Origin: Pseudomonas moorei
GTDB taxonomy: Bacteria; Pseudomonadota; Gammaproteobacteria; Pseudomonadales; Pseudomonadaceae
Length of the DNA: 64,000 nucleotides
Direction of reading: 5' to 3'
Assembly: GCF_008801475.1 (NCBI RefSeq)
Contig: NZ_VZPP01000004.1
Span: forward strand, 434,001-498,000
A program made the translations under genes and the position numbers. Positions 36,084 to 44,409 of the stretch are shown one piece after another. Position 1 is the first letter of the stretch. Each line of letters begins with the position of its first letter. The notes under the pieces are model-generated. The model saw nothing but the letters and a program-made list of their open reading frames with translations. It was not told where the DNA came from and made no database searches.

Positions 36084-37409
36084 TCAGAGACTGCTGACAT
36101 CCCGCATCAACAAGCCGAAATTCAAATCCACTGCATCCGGAATCGGCAAATACACGGTATGCCCATCTCCCGGCGCGACTTCGATAGGCTCGCCGCGGAT
36201 GTTTTGCAACTGATGCAGATCGAAGTGGAAGTTGCCCTTGGGCGTCATCAGTTCCATATGGTCACCCAGGCCAAAACGATTCTTCACTTTCACTTCCACC
36301 AGGCGGTCGCGCCGCTCGCCGGTCAGTTCACCGACAAACTGCTGGCGCTCCGACACCGAGCTGCCGTTCTGGTAGTTCTGGTATTCGTCATGTACATGCC
36401 GACGCAGAAAACCTTCGGTGTAGCCGCGCTGGGCGATGGATTCGAGGTCGGTCATCAGGCTGCGGTCGAAATCACGGCCGGCCAGCGCGTCGTCGATGGC
36501 CCGGCGATAGACTTGCGTGGTCCGCGCACAATAGAAGTGCGATTTGGTCCGGCCTTCAATTTTCAGTGAGTGCACACCCATCTGCGTCAGGCGCTCGACA
36601 TGCTGCACGGCGCGCAGGTCCTTGGCATTCATGATGTAAGTGCCGTGCTCGTCTTCGAAGGCGGGCATCAGTTCGTCGGGGCGATTGGCTTCCTGTAGCA
36701 GGAACACTTGCCCGGTGGGGGCGCCCAGACCCAGGGTCGGTTCGGGCTGATACTGCTGGACGATTTCGCCAAGGGTATTTTCCGTGGCCTCCTGCGCCGA
36801 ATACTTCCAGCGGCAGGCGTTGGTGCAACTGCCCTGATTGGCATCGCGCTTGTTCATGTAGCCCGATAGCAGGCAGCGACCGGAATAGGCCATGCACAAA
36901 GCACCGTGCACGAACACTTCCAGCTCCATGCCGGGAACCTGTTGGCGGATCTCGGCGATTTCTTCCAGGGACAGTTCCCGCGACAGGATGATCCGGCTCA
37001 AGCCCTGTTGCTGCCAGAACTCGACACTCGCCCAGTTCACCGTGTTGGCCTGCACCGAAAGGTGGATCGGCATCTGCGGGTAGTGCCGGCGCACCAGCAT
37101 GATCAGGCCGGGGTCGGACATGATCAACGCATCCGGCGCCATGGCGATGATGGGGGCCAGGTCCTTGAGGAACGTCTTTAGCTTGGCGTTGTGCGGCGCG
37201 ATGTTCACCACCACGTAGAAGCGCTTGCCCTGGGCCTGCGCTTCGCGGATGCCGAGGGCGAGGTTGGCGTGATCGAATTCGTTATTGCGCACTCGCAGGC
37301 TGTAGCGCGGCTGCCCGGCGTACACGGCATCGGCGCCGTAGGCGAAGGCATAACGCATGTTTTTCAGGGTGCCGGCGGGGGCGAGCAGTTCCGGAGCAAT
37401 GAGAGTCAT
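36084..37409 (-). CDS. trhP: U32 peptidase-family tRNA hydroxylation protein TrhP (YegQ)
   Basis: 441-residue U32-family protein (E. coli YegQ/TrhP 453). In E. coli it supplies 5-hydroxyuridine at the wobble position of certain tRNAs from prephenate. Signatures: ELLAPAGTLKNMRYAFAYGADAVYAG, VFVHGALCMAYSGRCLLSGYMN, the cysteine set in NQGSCTNACRWKY and SLKIEGRTKSHFYCARTTQVYR. All four expected iron-sulfur cysteines are visible. Transcribed alone. Confidence 0.93.
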   Translation of the reverse strand: MTLIAPELLAPAGTLKNMRYAFAYGADAVYAGQPRYSLRVRNNEFDHANLALGIREAQAQGKRFYVVVNIAPHNAKLKTFLKDLAPIIAMAPDALIMSDPGLIMLVRRHYPQMPIHLSVQANTVNWASVEFWQQQGLSRIILSRELSLEEIAEIRQQVPGMELEVFVHGALCMAYSGRCLLSGYMNKRDANQGSCTNACRWKYSAQEATENTLGEIVQQYQPEPTLGLGAPTGQVFLLQEANRPDELMPAFEDEHGTYIMNAKDLRAVQHVERLTQMGVHSLKIEGRTKSHFYCARTTQVYRRAIDDALAGRDFDRSLMTDLESIAQRGYTEGFLRRHVHDEYQNYQNGSSVSERQQFVGELTGERRDRLVEVKVKNRFGLGDHMELMTPKGNFHFDLHQLQNIRGEPIEVAPGDGHTVYLPIPDAVDLNFGLLMRDVSSL

Positions 37410-37572
37410 GGTGGTGTCGATCGCAAAAGCCGCCGAGGGTAAACGTCTTGCCCCGAGGGTTTATTGATCTGGATCTATGCTTGATGAAAAAAACGATGGC
37501 ACTCGCGCGAGCCATGGCGGCCTAAGCATCAGGGCGCAACATTGCGTTCAGGCGGACTGACATGGATCGGAC

Positions 37573-38634
37573 ATGAACAAAGAGACCTTACAAGACAAGT
37601 CACTGACGGTTTTACTGGGGCTGGTGAGCATCGCCTTCATCTGGATTCTGTTGCCGTTCTATGGCGCGGTGTTCTGGGCGGTGATCCTCGGCATCCTGTT
37701 TGCGCCACTGCAGCGTCGGCTGCAATTGAAGTTCGGCTGGCAGCGCAACATCACGTCCCTGCTGACCCTTGGCATCTGCCTGGTGATCGCGATCTTGCCG
37801 GTGATCATCCTGAGTGTCTTGCTGGTTCAAGAGGGCGCGGCGCTCTACAAGAGTATTGAAAGCGGCGACTTGGACATCGCAGGCTATGTGGCGCACTTCA
37901 AGCACAGCCTGCCGCCGTACTTTCAGCACTTGCTTGATCGGTTCGGGGTCGGCGAGCTGAACGGTCTGCGGGAGAAAATCATCAAGAGCGCGGTGACAGG
38001 CAATGAATTTGTCGCCACCCAGGTCTTCAGTGTCGGCCAGGGCACGTTCGATTTTGTGGTGAGCTTTTTCATCATGCTCTATCTGCTGTTCTTTTTTCTG
38101 CGCGATGGCGCCGAGTTGGCACGCAAGGTTCGCTCCGCCGTACCGCTGCAGGAACACCAGAAACGTCGTTTGCAACTCAAGTTCAATCGCGTGGTGCGAG
38201 CCACCGTGAAGGGCAATCTGCTGGTGGCGATCACACAGGGTGCGCTGGGTGGTTTGATTTTCTGGTTCCTGGATATCCCGAGCGCGTTGCTCTGGGCGGT
38301 ATTGATGGCGTTTCTGTCCCTGTTGCCAGCGGTGGGGGCGGGTATTGTCTGGGCACCGGTGGCGGCGTTTTTCCTGTTCACTGGGGCGATCTGGCAGGGC
38401 GTGGTACTGGGGTTGTTCGGGGTTTTTGTGATCGGTTTGGTGGACAACGTCCTGCGACCGATCCTGGTGGGCAAGGATACCAAGATGCCGGACTATCTGA
38501 TCCTGATCTCGACCCTGGGCGGCCTGGCGATCTTCGGGCTCAATGGCTTCGTGATCGGCCCCTTGATTGCCGCATTGTTCATGTCGAGCTGGGCGATCTT
38601 CATCGAAACCAAACCAAGGATTCAGCTGCCTTAA
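37573..38634 (+). CDS. AI-2E (PerM/YhhT-like) family transporter
   Basis: 353-residue membrane protein with about eight TM helices and the family motifs PFYGAVFWAVILGILFAPLQ at the N-terminus and GNLLVAITQGALGGLIFW, VGAGIVWAPVAAFFLF and DNVLRPILVG in the C-terminal half. Some relatives export AI-2 or sodium; the substrate of this one is unknown. Its TAA overlaps the opposing small gene by 4 bp. Confidence 0.88.
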   Translation: MNKETLQDKSLTVLLGLVSIAFIWILLPFYGAVFWAVILGILFAPLQRRLQLKFGWQRNITSLLTLGICLVIAILPVIILSVLLVQEGAALYKSIESGDLDIAGYVAHFKHSLPPYFQHLLDRFGVGELNGLREKIIKSAVTGNEFVATQVFSVGQGTFDFVVSFFIMLYLLFFFLRDGAELARKVRSAVPLQEHQKRRLQLKFNRVVRATVKGNLLVAITQGALGGLIFWFLDIPSALLWAVLMAFLSLLPAVGAGIVWAPVAAFFLFTGAIWQGVVLGLFGVFVIGLVDNVLRPILVGKDTKMPDYLILISTLGGLAIFGLNGFVIGPLIAALFMSSWAIFIETKPRIQLP

Positions 38635-38825
38635 GCACTGAGTTTGCCTGTCTGGTCAGTGCCGATACGTTGCGACAGCGCCTGGGCGGCCGGCAGCGAT
38701 GTCAGCGGGCCGCTGATCTGTTCGCCGTCCTGGACCAGATACCAGCAGGCGAGCAGTCCCAGCTCTCTGAGCGGGGCGGGAACGGCGCTGCCGATAACGG
38801 ACATGATCTGAACCTGAGACATCAT
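38631..38825 (-). CDS. Small conserved hypothetical protein
   Basis: 64 residues (MMSQVQIMSVIGSAVPAPLR start) with a hydrophobic middle (LGLLACWYLVQDGEQISGPL) and a polar C-terminus. GGAGG lies 5 nt before the first of two adjacent ATGs at 38825/38822, good support for translation. The WYLVQDGEQISGPLTSL piece resembles the GYF-like fold of some small Pseudomonas proteins, unproven. Function unknown. Confidence 0.62.
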   Translation of the reverse strand: MMSQVQIMSVIGSAVPAPLRELGLLACWYLVQDGEQISGPLTSLPAAQALSQRIGTDQTGKLSA

Positions 38826-38937
38826 AAGTACCTCCATCAATCTATGGAGATACCTTACGGGGCGCGCGCTTTTACGGACAATCACCGTTTTCGATAGTGG
38901 TCATTGACGGCATTGAGTCCAATGGACCGTTTGCTGC

Positions 38938-39132
38938 TCAGTCGACCACCTGATCGAGCATGTGCACCACCTCCTGCTCATTGAGCAGGCCCTTGCGCAC
39001 CAGGTTTTGCGTCAGCAGCGAAAGGAACTTGGCGCTGCGATGGCCTTCCAGGTGCTTGAGTTCGGTCAGGGCGTTGTACACCTTGCTGGAAGTGCACAGG
39101 CCGACAATGCGGTGCGGATTTTGTGTGGGCAT
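38938..39132 (-). CDS. Small conserved hypothetical protein, helical
   Basis: 64-residue soluble protein (MPTQNPHRIVGLCTSSKVY) with two probable helices (NALTELKHLEGHRSAKFLSLL, RKGLLNEQEVVHMLDQVV). AAGGACG precedes the ATG at 39132. No signal peptide. Function unknown; it is separated from its neighbours by more than 100 bp, so it is probably monocistronic. Confidence 0.6.
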   Translation of the reverse strand: MPTQNPHRIVGLCTSSKVYNALTELKHLEGHRSAKFLSLLTQNLVRKGLLNEQEVVHMLDQVVD

Positions 39133-39323
39133 GGATTCGTCCTTGTTGTTATCAACCTGTTGTTGGCGGACAGGCCCAAGCTTGCGGGCCTGACATGACA
39201 TAAATATGACGGTTGTCCGCAAAGGGACCGATGAGTCAATCTTGCCAACTTGAGCAGCCGAGACTGTCCCGATAGCGACACCGGCGAGATTTATCCAGAC
39301 TTGCGCCGACAGACGGCCATGAA

Positions 39324-39350
39324 AAAGCCCCGCGGATCAGACGGGGCTTG
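39324..39350 (-). terminator. Rho-independent terminator
   Basis: Read on the minus strand: AAGCCCCG-TCTGATCCG-CGGGGCTTTTTC. It follows the stop of the PVYAQ-repeat gene. Confidence 0.85.
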
Positions 39351-39359
39351 TTGAGGCTG

Positions 39360-39725
39360 TTACCAGCGTCCATAACCGTGAGGATGGCCATAGTAGCCGC
39401 GGGGGCCGTAGTAGACCGGTCTAGGGCCGTAGTAGATCGGCTGTTGTACGTACACCGGCGCCGGTTGGTAGTAGACCGGAGGCGGTGGTGCATAAACCGG
39501 TGCGGGCTGGGCATATACCGGTTGGGCATATACCGGTTGGGCGTAGACAGGTTGCGGTGCGACATACACCGGCCGGTTGGCGTTGATCAGGGCCGAGCCG
39601 ACGATGGCCGTACCGACGATCGCTCCAAATACCGCCGCGTCATTACCACCACCATGGGCTTGCGCCTGTCCTGCGACAGCGAGGGCGCCGATCAGCAAGG
39701 CTACTGTGGGGATTTTACGGATCAT
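39360..39725 (-). CDS. Exported Pro/Tyr-rich repeat protein
   Basis: 121 residues. Signal peptide ends in GQAQA (about residue 23). A short glycine-rich hydrophobic segment follows (AAVFGAIVGTAIVGSALI), like the glycine-zipper parts of small outer-membrane proteins, then a Pro/Tyr/Val low-complexity tail with PVYAQ (three tandem copies), APVYAPPPP and GPRPVYYGP units. GAGGAA lies before the ATG at 39725. Similar small proteins occur in many Pseudomonas; no function is known to me. It has its own terminator. Confidence 0.72.
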   Translation of the reverse strand: MIRKIPTVALLIGALAVAGQAQAHGGGNDAAVFGAIVGTAIVGSALINANRPVYVAPQPVYAQPVYAQPVYAQPAPVYAPPPPVYYQPAPVYVQQPIYYGPRPVYYGPRGYYGHPHGYGRW

Positions 39726-39971
39726 GATAATTCCTCGGTTCTTCGACCCGGCGCTTGTGTCTGCAATAGACCCAAGGATTGTCGCGGGGATACATCTAAG
39801 ACAGCGTTTTTTTGAAAATCAGCACAGCCGCTAGGTAAATTTTGTGTAAGGTCTGTACCGGCTTGCTTACGGTCGCCTGTGGGAGCGTGCAGGCTTGGGA
39901 ATATGATCGATCAGAACGGTGTGGACTGGCTAATCCCGTCCATCTGAAAGTGCAAAGGGAAGGAGCAACAC

Positions 39972-40790
39972 ATGCAGATGAATCCGGACAGAAACACCCA
40001 GCTGTGCATGTCCCTCTCCGGACGCCCCGGCAACTTCGGCCTGCGATTTCATAACCATCTCTATGAACAACTGGGGCTGAATTTCTACTACAAGGCGTTC
40101 AGCAGCCAGGACCTGCCGGGTGCCGTTGGCGGCATTCGCGCCCTGGGGATTCGGGGGTGCGGCGTGTCGATGCCGTTCAAGGAAGCCTGTATTGCCCTGG
40201 TCGATGAGCTGGATGCGTCTGCCGCCGCCATTCAATCGATCAACACCATCGTCAACACGGATGGTCATCTCAAGGCGTATAACACCGACTACATTGCCAT
40301 CGCCCAACTGCTGGAAACCCACGCAGTGCCCAAGGACACCACATTTGCCCTGCGCGGCAGCGGCGGGATGGCCAAGGCCGTGGCCAGTGCCTTTCGCGAT
40401 GGCGGTTACAAAAATGGCCTGATCCTGGCGCGCAACGAACGTGCCGGTCGTGCCCTTGCCGAATCCCTGGGCTATCCATGGCAAGCGGAGCTGGGGGGCC
40501 GGCGCCCGCAAATGCTGATCAACGTCACTCCGATCGGTATGAGCGGCGGCCCGGAGGCCGACCAACTGGCGTTCGAGGTCGACGCGATTTCCTCAGCGGA
40601 TATCCTCTTCGATGTGGTGGCGATTCCCTCGGAAACACCGCTGATCGTGCGTGCTCGAGCCGAAGGCAAGCACGTCATTACCGGGCTCGAAGTGATCGCG
40701 ATCCAGGCGCTGGAGCAGTTCGTGCTGTATACCGGTGTGCGGCCGACCGCCGAGCAGTTCCAGAAAGCGGTGGCCTTTGCCCGTAGCTAG
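39972..40790 (+). CDS. Shikimate dehydrogenase-like protein (SDH-L/HI0607 type)
   Basis: 272-residue homologue of the AroE fold. It resembles the H. influenzae HI0607 SDH-like subgroup rather than biosynthetic AroE: the start TQLCMSLSGRPGNFGLRFHN, GCGVSMPFKEACIALVDEL (active-site Lys), NTDYIAIAQLLE and a nucleotide loop ALRGSGGMAKAVASAF. That subgroup binds NADP but has very low shikimate activity, so the true substrate is unknown. AAGGAG lies 8 nt before ATG 39972. The cupin gene begins 12 bp after its stop, forming a two-gene operon. Confidence 0.87.
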   Translation: MQMNPDRNTQLCMSLSGRPGNFGLRFHNHLYEQLGLNFYYKAFSSQDLPGAVGGIRALGIRGCGVSMPFKEACIALVDELDASAAAIQSINTIVNTDGHLKAYNTDYIAIAQLLETHAVPKDTTFALRGSGGMAKAVASAFRDGGYKNGLILARNERAGRALAESLGYPWQAELGGRRPQMLINVTPIGMSGGPEADQLAFEVDAISSADILFDVVAIPSETPLIVRARAEGKHVITGLEVIAIQALEQFVLYTGVRPTAEQFQKAVAFARS

Positions 40791-40802
40791 AAGGAGGTTT
40801 GC

Positions 40803-41321
40803 ATGCATCCGCGCATTCTCAATCTGAATCAGGTCGAACTCGAACCGCTGCCGGAAAACCTGGCGCCCGGCGGTGAGACGGCCAGCCGCTATCAGCAGCG
40901 TCTGGCTCGGGTCGGCCAGCAACTGGGCGCGCAAAAACTAGGTTATCGCTTGTACGTGCTGGAACCGGGGATGCGTGGCAGCCCGTTTCACAGCCATCGG
41001 GTCAACGAGGAGATGTTTTACGTCGTGGCCGGGGAAGGGCAGGTTCGCCTGGGTGCCGAACGTTTTCCCATCCGTGCGGGCGACGTGATCGCCTGTCCGC
41101 CGGGCGGTCCCGAGGCGGCGCACCAGATCATTAACACCAGCAAGGCCGAGTTGCGCTACCTGGCGGTCAGTACCCAGCAGTCGCCGGAAATCTGCGAATA
41201 CCCCGATTCCGGCAAATATGCGGTGATGGATGACTTCAAGGTCGATGCCGAGGGTAATGTCTCGGGTTTTGTCGCCATTGCCCGACAGGCGGACGGGGTG
41301 GATTACTGGGACGGGGAGTGA
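40803..41321 (+). CDS. Cupin-domain protein paired with the SDH-like gene
   Basis: 172-residue single-cupin protein. Metal-binding motif 1 is HSHRVNEEMFYVVAGEGQV (two His and Glu) and motif 2 is RAGDVIACPPGGPEAAHQIIN with the third histidine, so the metal site looks complete. AAGGAGG at 40791-40797 fixes ATG 40803. Such cupins are often isomerases or dioxygenases; next to an SDH-like dehydrogenase it may act on the same small molecule. That link is inference. Confidence 0.82.
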   Translation: MHPRILNLNQVELEPLPENLAPGGETASRYQQRLARVGQQLGAQKLGYRLYVLEPGMRGSPFHSHRVNEEMFYVVAGEGQVRLGAERFPIRAGDVIACPPGGPEAAHQIINTSKAELRYLAVSTQQSPEICEYPDSGKYAVMDDFKVDAEGNVSGFVAIARQADGVDYWDGE

Positions 41322-41352
41322 ACGATTCCCGGATCGAATCGACAAAGATGTA

Positions 41353-41388
41353 CATGTGGCGAGGGAGCACGCGCCCTCGCCACAGGGT
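41353..41388. repeat. REP palindrome (GTGGCGAGGGAGC type)
   Basis: TGTGGCGAGGGAGCACGCGCCCTCGCCACA, near-perfect hairpin between convergent genes. Confidence 0.75.
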
Positions 41389-41408
41389 TTTTGTTCAACT
41401 GGTTATGG

Positions 41409-42056
41409 TTATTCAAGCCGTGCCAAACGCTCTTCCAGTGCCGTAATCCGCGCCTCCAGCTCTTCGATGCGCTCGACCGAAACACCGCTACCGCCGCCAC
41501 GTTCGACCGGATTCTGCCGCGCCGCAAGGATCGCGTCGATATCCGCCGGATCACCCAGGGCATGCATGTAGCGGTCTTCACGCTGGCCGGCCTGGCGCGG
41601 AATCAGCAGCGCCAGCCCTCGGGCAATCAAGCGCTCCAGTTGATGCACCACTTGCTCGGCGTCTTCGAAATCATGCATGCGGCCGCTGCGGGTCAGCAGT
41701 TCATTGATGGTTTGTGGTCCACGCAGGAACAATAATCCGGCCAGAATGACCTGCGCCGGCACCAGTTCCAGCGCCTTGTCGACCTTGTGCTCCCAGCGAT
41801 CCGCGCGACTGCCCATCACCAATTTGGCGAAGCCGCGTCCCTCAAGGGCACGCAAGCTCTGGCCAACCTGGCCCTGGGTCAGGTTCATCACCGGTTCTCG
41901 GCTGGTTTTCTGGTTGCAGGCGATTACCAAGGCATTAAGGGTCAGCGGGTAGGTTTCCGGGCTGGTGGCCTGTTTTTCGATCAAAGAGCCCAGAATGCGG
42001 ATTTCCGTGCTGTTGAGTCGCGGCTCGTCATAGGTCGTCTCTTGCTCGGTGATCAT
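41409..42056 (-). CDS. YceH-family (DUF480) protein
   Basis: 215 residues with two winged-helix domains ([45 protein letters not shown]) and a C-terminal coiled coil ([22 protein letters not shown]). This is the full-length YceH/DUF480 pattern. The winged helices suggest DNA binding, but the role is unknown. Start ATG 42056. Divergent from the LPS-type operon, from which it is separated by 310 bp. Confidence 0.9.
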   Translation of the reverse strand: MITEQETTYDEPRLNSTEIRILGSLIEKQATSPETYPLTLNALVIACNQKTSREPVMNLTQGQVGQSLRALEGRGFAKLVMGSRADRWEHKVDKALELVPAQVILAGLLFLRGPQTINELLTRSGRMHDFEDAEQVVHQLERLIARGLALLIPRQAGQREDRYMHALGDPADIDAILAARQNPVERGGGSGVSVERIEELEARITALEERLARLE

Positions 42057-42366
42057 GGTTCTGCGTCCTTACCCGATTCAGGTTTTCACATGCGTGGAAG
42101 CACTTTAATTAGGTGTGCGACAATGGCAACAGAATTCGTGCACCTTCTGGGTCGTAGTCAATGAAGGTTTAACGAAATTTTAACGAAATTTTTACAAATG
42201 GGCGGGCACCGTATGCGGGGCCACGGACCGCATGTCCCTGAAGCGGGGATTTGCGCGTTTCTTGCGTCGACAACGTCACCGGCCTTAAGTAATGGAAGAT
42301 GGAGCAAGGCATGAAGTTGATGTTGGTATCAGCCGGACAAAATGTGCTCATTAGCGCACAGGCAGC
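42057..42366. promoter_or_regulatory. Regulatory region upstream of the epimerase operon
   Basis: 310 bp, clearly more AT-rich in its middle than the flanking genes. It contains three tandem 11-bp repeats at 42168-42200 (separate entry) and a CTTAAG at 42283-42288. No gene is supported. The leader between the repeats and the first gene is about 165 bp. Confidence 0.55.
42168..42200 (+). promoter_or_regulatory. Three tandem 11-bp direct repeats, OmpR-family box candidate
   Basis: TTTAACGAAAT at 42168-42178, an exact second copy at 42179-42189, and a degenerate third copy TTTTACAAATG at 42190-42200. Direct repeats with an 11-bp period are the usual binding geometry of OmpR/PhoB-family response regulators (Pho box, PmrA box). 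TTTAAC-N5-TTTAAC is close to, but not the same as, the PmrA consensus. Confidence 0.55.
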
Positions 42367-43344
42367 ATGACTATTCTGATTACCGGCGCTGCCGGATTCA
42401 TTGGGTTTCACACGGCCCGGCGTCTATGCCTGGACGGCCATGAAGTGGTTGGCATCGACAACCTCAATGACTATTACGACGTCACGCTCAAGCGTGCGCG
42501 ACTCAAAGAACTGCAGTCCTTGCCGGGCTTTCGTTTCGAGAGACTGGACATTGTCGATAAACCGGCCTTGATGGCGTTGTTTCGCGATAACCCCTTTACC
42601 GAAGTGGTGCATCTGGCCGCTCAGGCAGGCGTGCGCTATTCGCTGGACAATCCTGACGTCTACGGGCAATCGAACCTGGTCGGCTTCCTCAATGTGCTGG
42701 AAGCCTGCCGCCACCATCGCCCCGCGCATTTGATCTACGCTTCCAGCAGTTCGGTGTACGGCAGCAACAGTAAAATGCCGTTCAGCATCGAGGACGCGGT
42801 CGATCATCCCATTTCATTGTATGCCGCGACCAAACGCGCCAATGAACTGCTGGCCGAGAGTTATTGCCACCTGTACGGCATGAAGGCCAGCGGGCTGCGC
42901 TTCTTTACGGTTTACGGACCGTGGGGGCGGCCTGACATGGCGCTGTTCAAGTTTACCGAGGCGATGCTCAAAGGCCTGCCGATCGATATCTATAATCAGG
43001 GCCAGATGGCGCGGGACTTCACGTACATCGACGATATCGTCGAAAGCATCGCCCGGCTGCGTACACGACCACCGGAATCGACCGGGGAGCGCGAAGGTGT
43101 CAACCGGTTGTTCAATATCGGTCGCGGCAAGCCAGTGGCACTGCTGGAGTTCGTCGACTGTCTGGAAGCGGCGCTGGGTATGCAAGCCCAACGCAATTAT
43201 CTTCCGCTGCAGGCTGGCGATGTAGTCAAGACCTGGGCCGATGTGTCGGCACTGGCAGAGTGGGTCGATTTCAGTCCGCAGGTGCCGGTTGGCACCGGCG
43301 TCGGGGAGTTTGTGAAGTGGTATCGCCAGTTTTATCAGTTATGA
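42367..43344 (+). CDS. NAD-dependent UDP-glucuronate 4-epimerase-like enzyme
   Basis: 325-residue short-chain dehydrogenase-type epimerase. NAD loop TGAAGFIGFHTARRL (residues 6-20), DNLNDYYDVTLKRARLKEL as in UDP-glucuronate 4-epimerases, SSSSVYGSNSKMPFS with the catalytic Ser, YAATKRANE with Tyr-x3-Lys, and FFTVYGPWGRPDMALFKFTEAML, which is the bacterial GalA-forming group's hallmark. Probable reaction: UDP-GlcA to UDP-GalA in the cytoplasm. First gene of a tight six-gene cluster whose later members are polyprenyl-linked sugar transferases, and close to the Rhizobium LpsL role. Confidence 0.85.
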   Translation: MTILITGAAGFIGFHTARRLCLDGHEVVGIDNLNDYYDVTLKRARLKELQSLPGFRFERLDIVDKPALMALFRDNPFTEVVHLAAQAGVRYSLDNPDVYGQSNLVGFLNVLEACRHHRPAHLIYASSSSVYGSNSKMPFSIEDAVDHPISLYAATKRANELLAESYCHLYGMKASGLRFFTVYGPWGRPDMALFKFTEAMLKGLPIDIYNQGQMARDFTYIDDIVESIARLRTRPPESTGEREGVNRLFNIGRGKPVALLEFVDCLEAALGMQAQRNYLPLQAGDVVKTWADVSALAEWVDFSPQVPVGTGVGEFVKWYRQFYQL

Positions 43345-43390
43345 ACCATTCTCCCTTGAAAACAAAAGAGCAAGGCAAAAGAGCGCCTCT

Positions 43391-44131
43391 ATGAGCAATG
43401 ACATTTTTGTATCGGTACTGATCCCCGCGAAGAACGAAGCGAATAACCTCAAGCCCTTGCTTGAGGAAGTCCGCGTGGCGCTGGCGGATGAGTCTTATGA
43501 AATCATCGTCGTCGACGATGGCAGTACCGATGCCACCTTGCACGAACTGCAGCAGGCCAAAAACAATGGCCTGAGCCAGTTACGCATCCTGCATCATGAT
43601 TGCTCCCTGGGGCAAAGCACCTCGCTGTACCACGCGGCGCAGGCTGCTCGCGGGCAGTGGCTGGCCACGCTCGATGGCGATGGGCAGAACGACCCGGCGG
43701 ACATCCCGGGCATGTTGGCGCTGGTGCGTAACCAGCCAGCCAATGGTGATTTGCAACTGGTGGCGGGCCACCGGGTCAACCGCCGCGACACCGCGAGCAA
43801 GCGCTGGGCTTCGCGTTTTGCCAATGGCCTGCGCAGCCGTCTGCTCAAGGACTCCACGCCAGATACTGGCTGTGGTTTGAAACTGATTCAACGCGCGGCG
43901 TTTTTGCGCCTGCCGTACTTCGATCATATGCATCGGTACATTCCTGCGTTGATCCAGCGTCACAATGGCAAGATGGTCGTCCATCCGGTCAACCACCGGC
44001 ACCGCACTGCCGGCGTGTCCAAGTACGGCAATATCGACCGCGCCCTGGTCGGCATCCTCGACCTCTTCGGCGTGTGGTGGCTGATCAAGCGTACCCGTCT
44101 GAATACTCAGGCCCGGGAGGTTCAGGAATGA
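43391..44131 (+). CDS. GT2 polyprenyl-phosphate glycosyltransferase (DPM1/ArnC/RgtE-like)
   Basis: 246 residues. GT-A fold with VSVLIPAKNEANNLKPLLEE, the nucleotide motif IIVVDDGSTDAT, the catalytic metal motif LATLDGDGQNDP, and an acceptor-region HMHRYIPALIQRHNGK typical of dolichyl-phosphate mannose synthase relatives. Unlike ArnC it lacks a pair of C-terminal TM helices; only one amphipathic/hydrophobic stretch is present. Expected role: load the operon's sugar onto undecaprenyl phosphate on the cytoplasmic face. Its stop overlaps the next ATG by 4 bp (ATGA). Confidence 0.9.
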   Translation: MSNDIFVSVLIPAKNEANNLKPLLEEVRVALADESYEIIVVDDGSTDATLHELQQAKNNGLSQLRILHHDCSLGQSTSLYHAAQAARGQWLATLDGDGQNDPADIPGMLALVRNQPANGDLQLVAGHRVNRRDTASKRWASRFANGLRSRLLKDSTPDTGCGLKLIQRAAFLRLPYFDHMHRYIPALIQRHNGKMVVHPVNHRHRTAGVSKYGNIDRALVGILDLFGVWWLIKRTRLNTQAREVQE

Positions 44132-44406
44132 ACCTTTCCCGCGAATCCCTGTGGCTGGTGATCGGCTTTGCCGGCCAGCTCGCGTTTACCGGTCGTTTCG
44201 TTCTGCAGTGGCTGTACAGCGAATACAAAAAACGCAGCGTGATCCCGACCAGCTTCTGGTACCTGAGCATCGTCGGCAGCGCCCTGCTGCTGATGTATGC
44301 CATTTACCGTCAAGACCCGGTGTTCATCGCCGGCCAGGCCTTTGGCTTTATTGTGTATCTGCGCAACCTGCAATTGATTGCAAAAAGCAAAAACCTCAAG
44401 GAGTAA
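44128..44406 (+). CDS. LpxB N-terminal-domain (LAB_N) membrane protein, RgtF-like
   Basis: 92-residue membrane protein with three TM helices forming a stand-alone lipid-A-disaccharide-synthase N-terminal domain: FAGQLAFTGRFVLQWLYSEYKK, VIPTSFWYLSIVGSALLLMY and GQAFGFIVYLRNLQLI. This small domain is also the relative of Rhizobium RgtF, encoded next to RgtE. A likely role is to help the transferase or flip the lipid-linked sugar. It is translationally coupled to the GT2 gene and 3 bp from the next gene. Confidence 0.88.
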   Translation: MNLSRESLWLVIGFAGQLAFTGRFVLQWLYSEYKKRSVIPTSFWYLSIVGSALLLMYAIYRQDPVFIAGQAFGFIVYLRNLQLIAKSKNLKE

Positions 44407-44409
44407 GTC

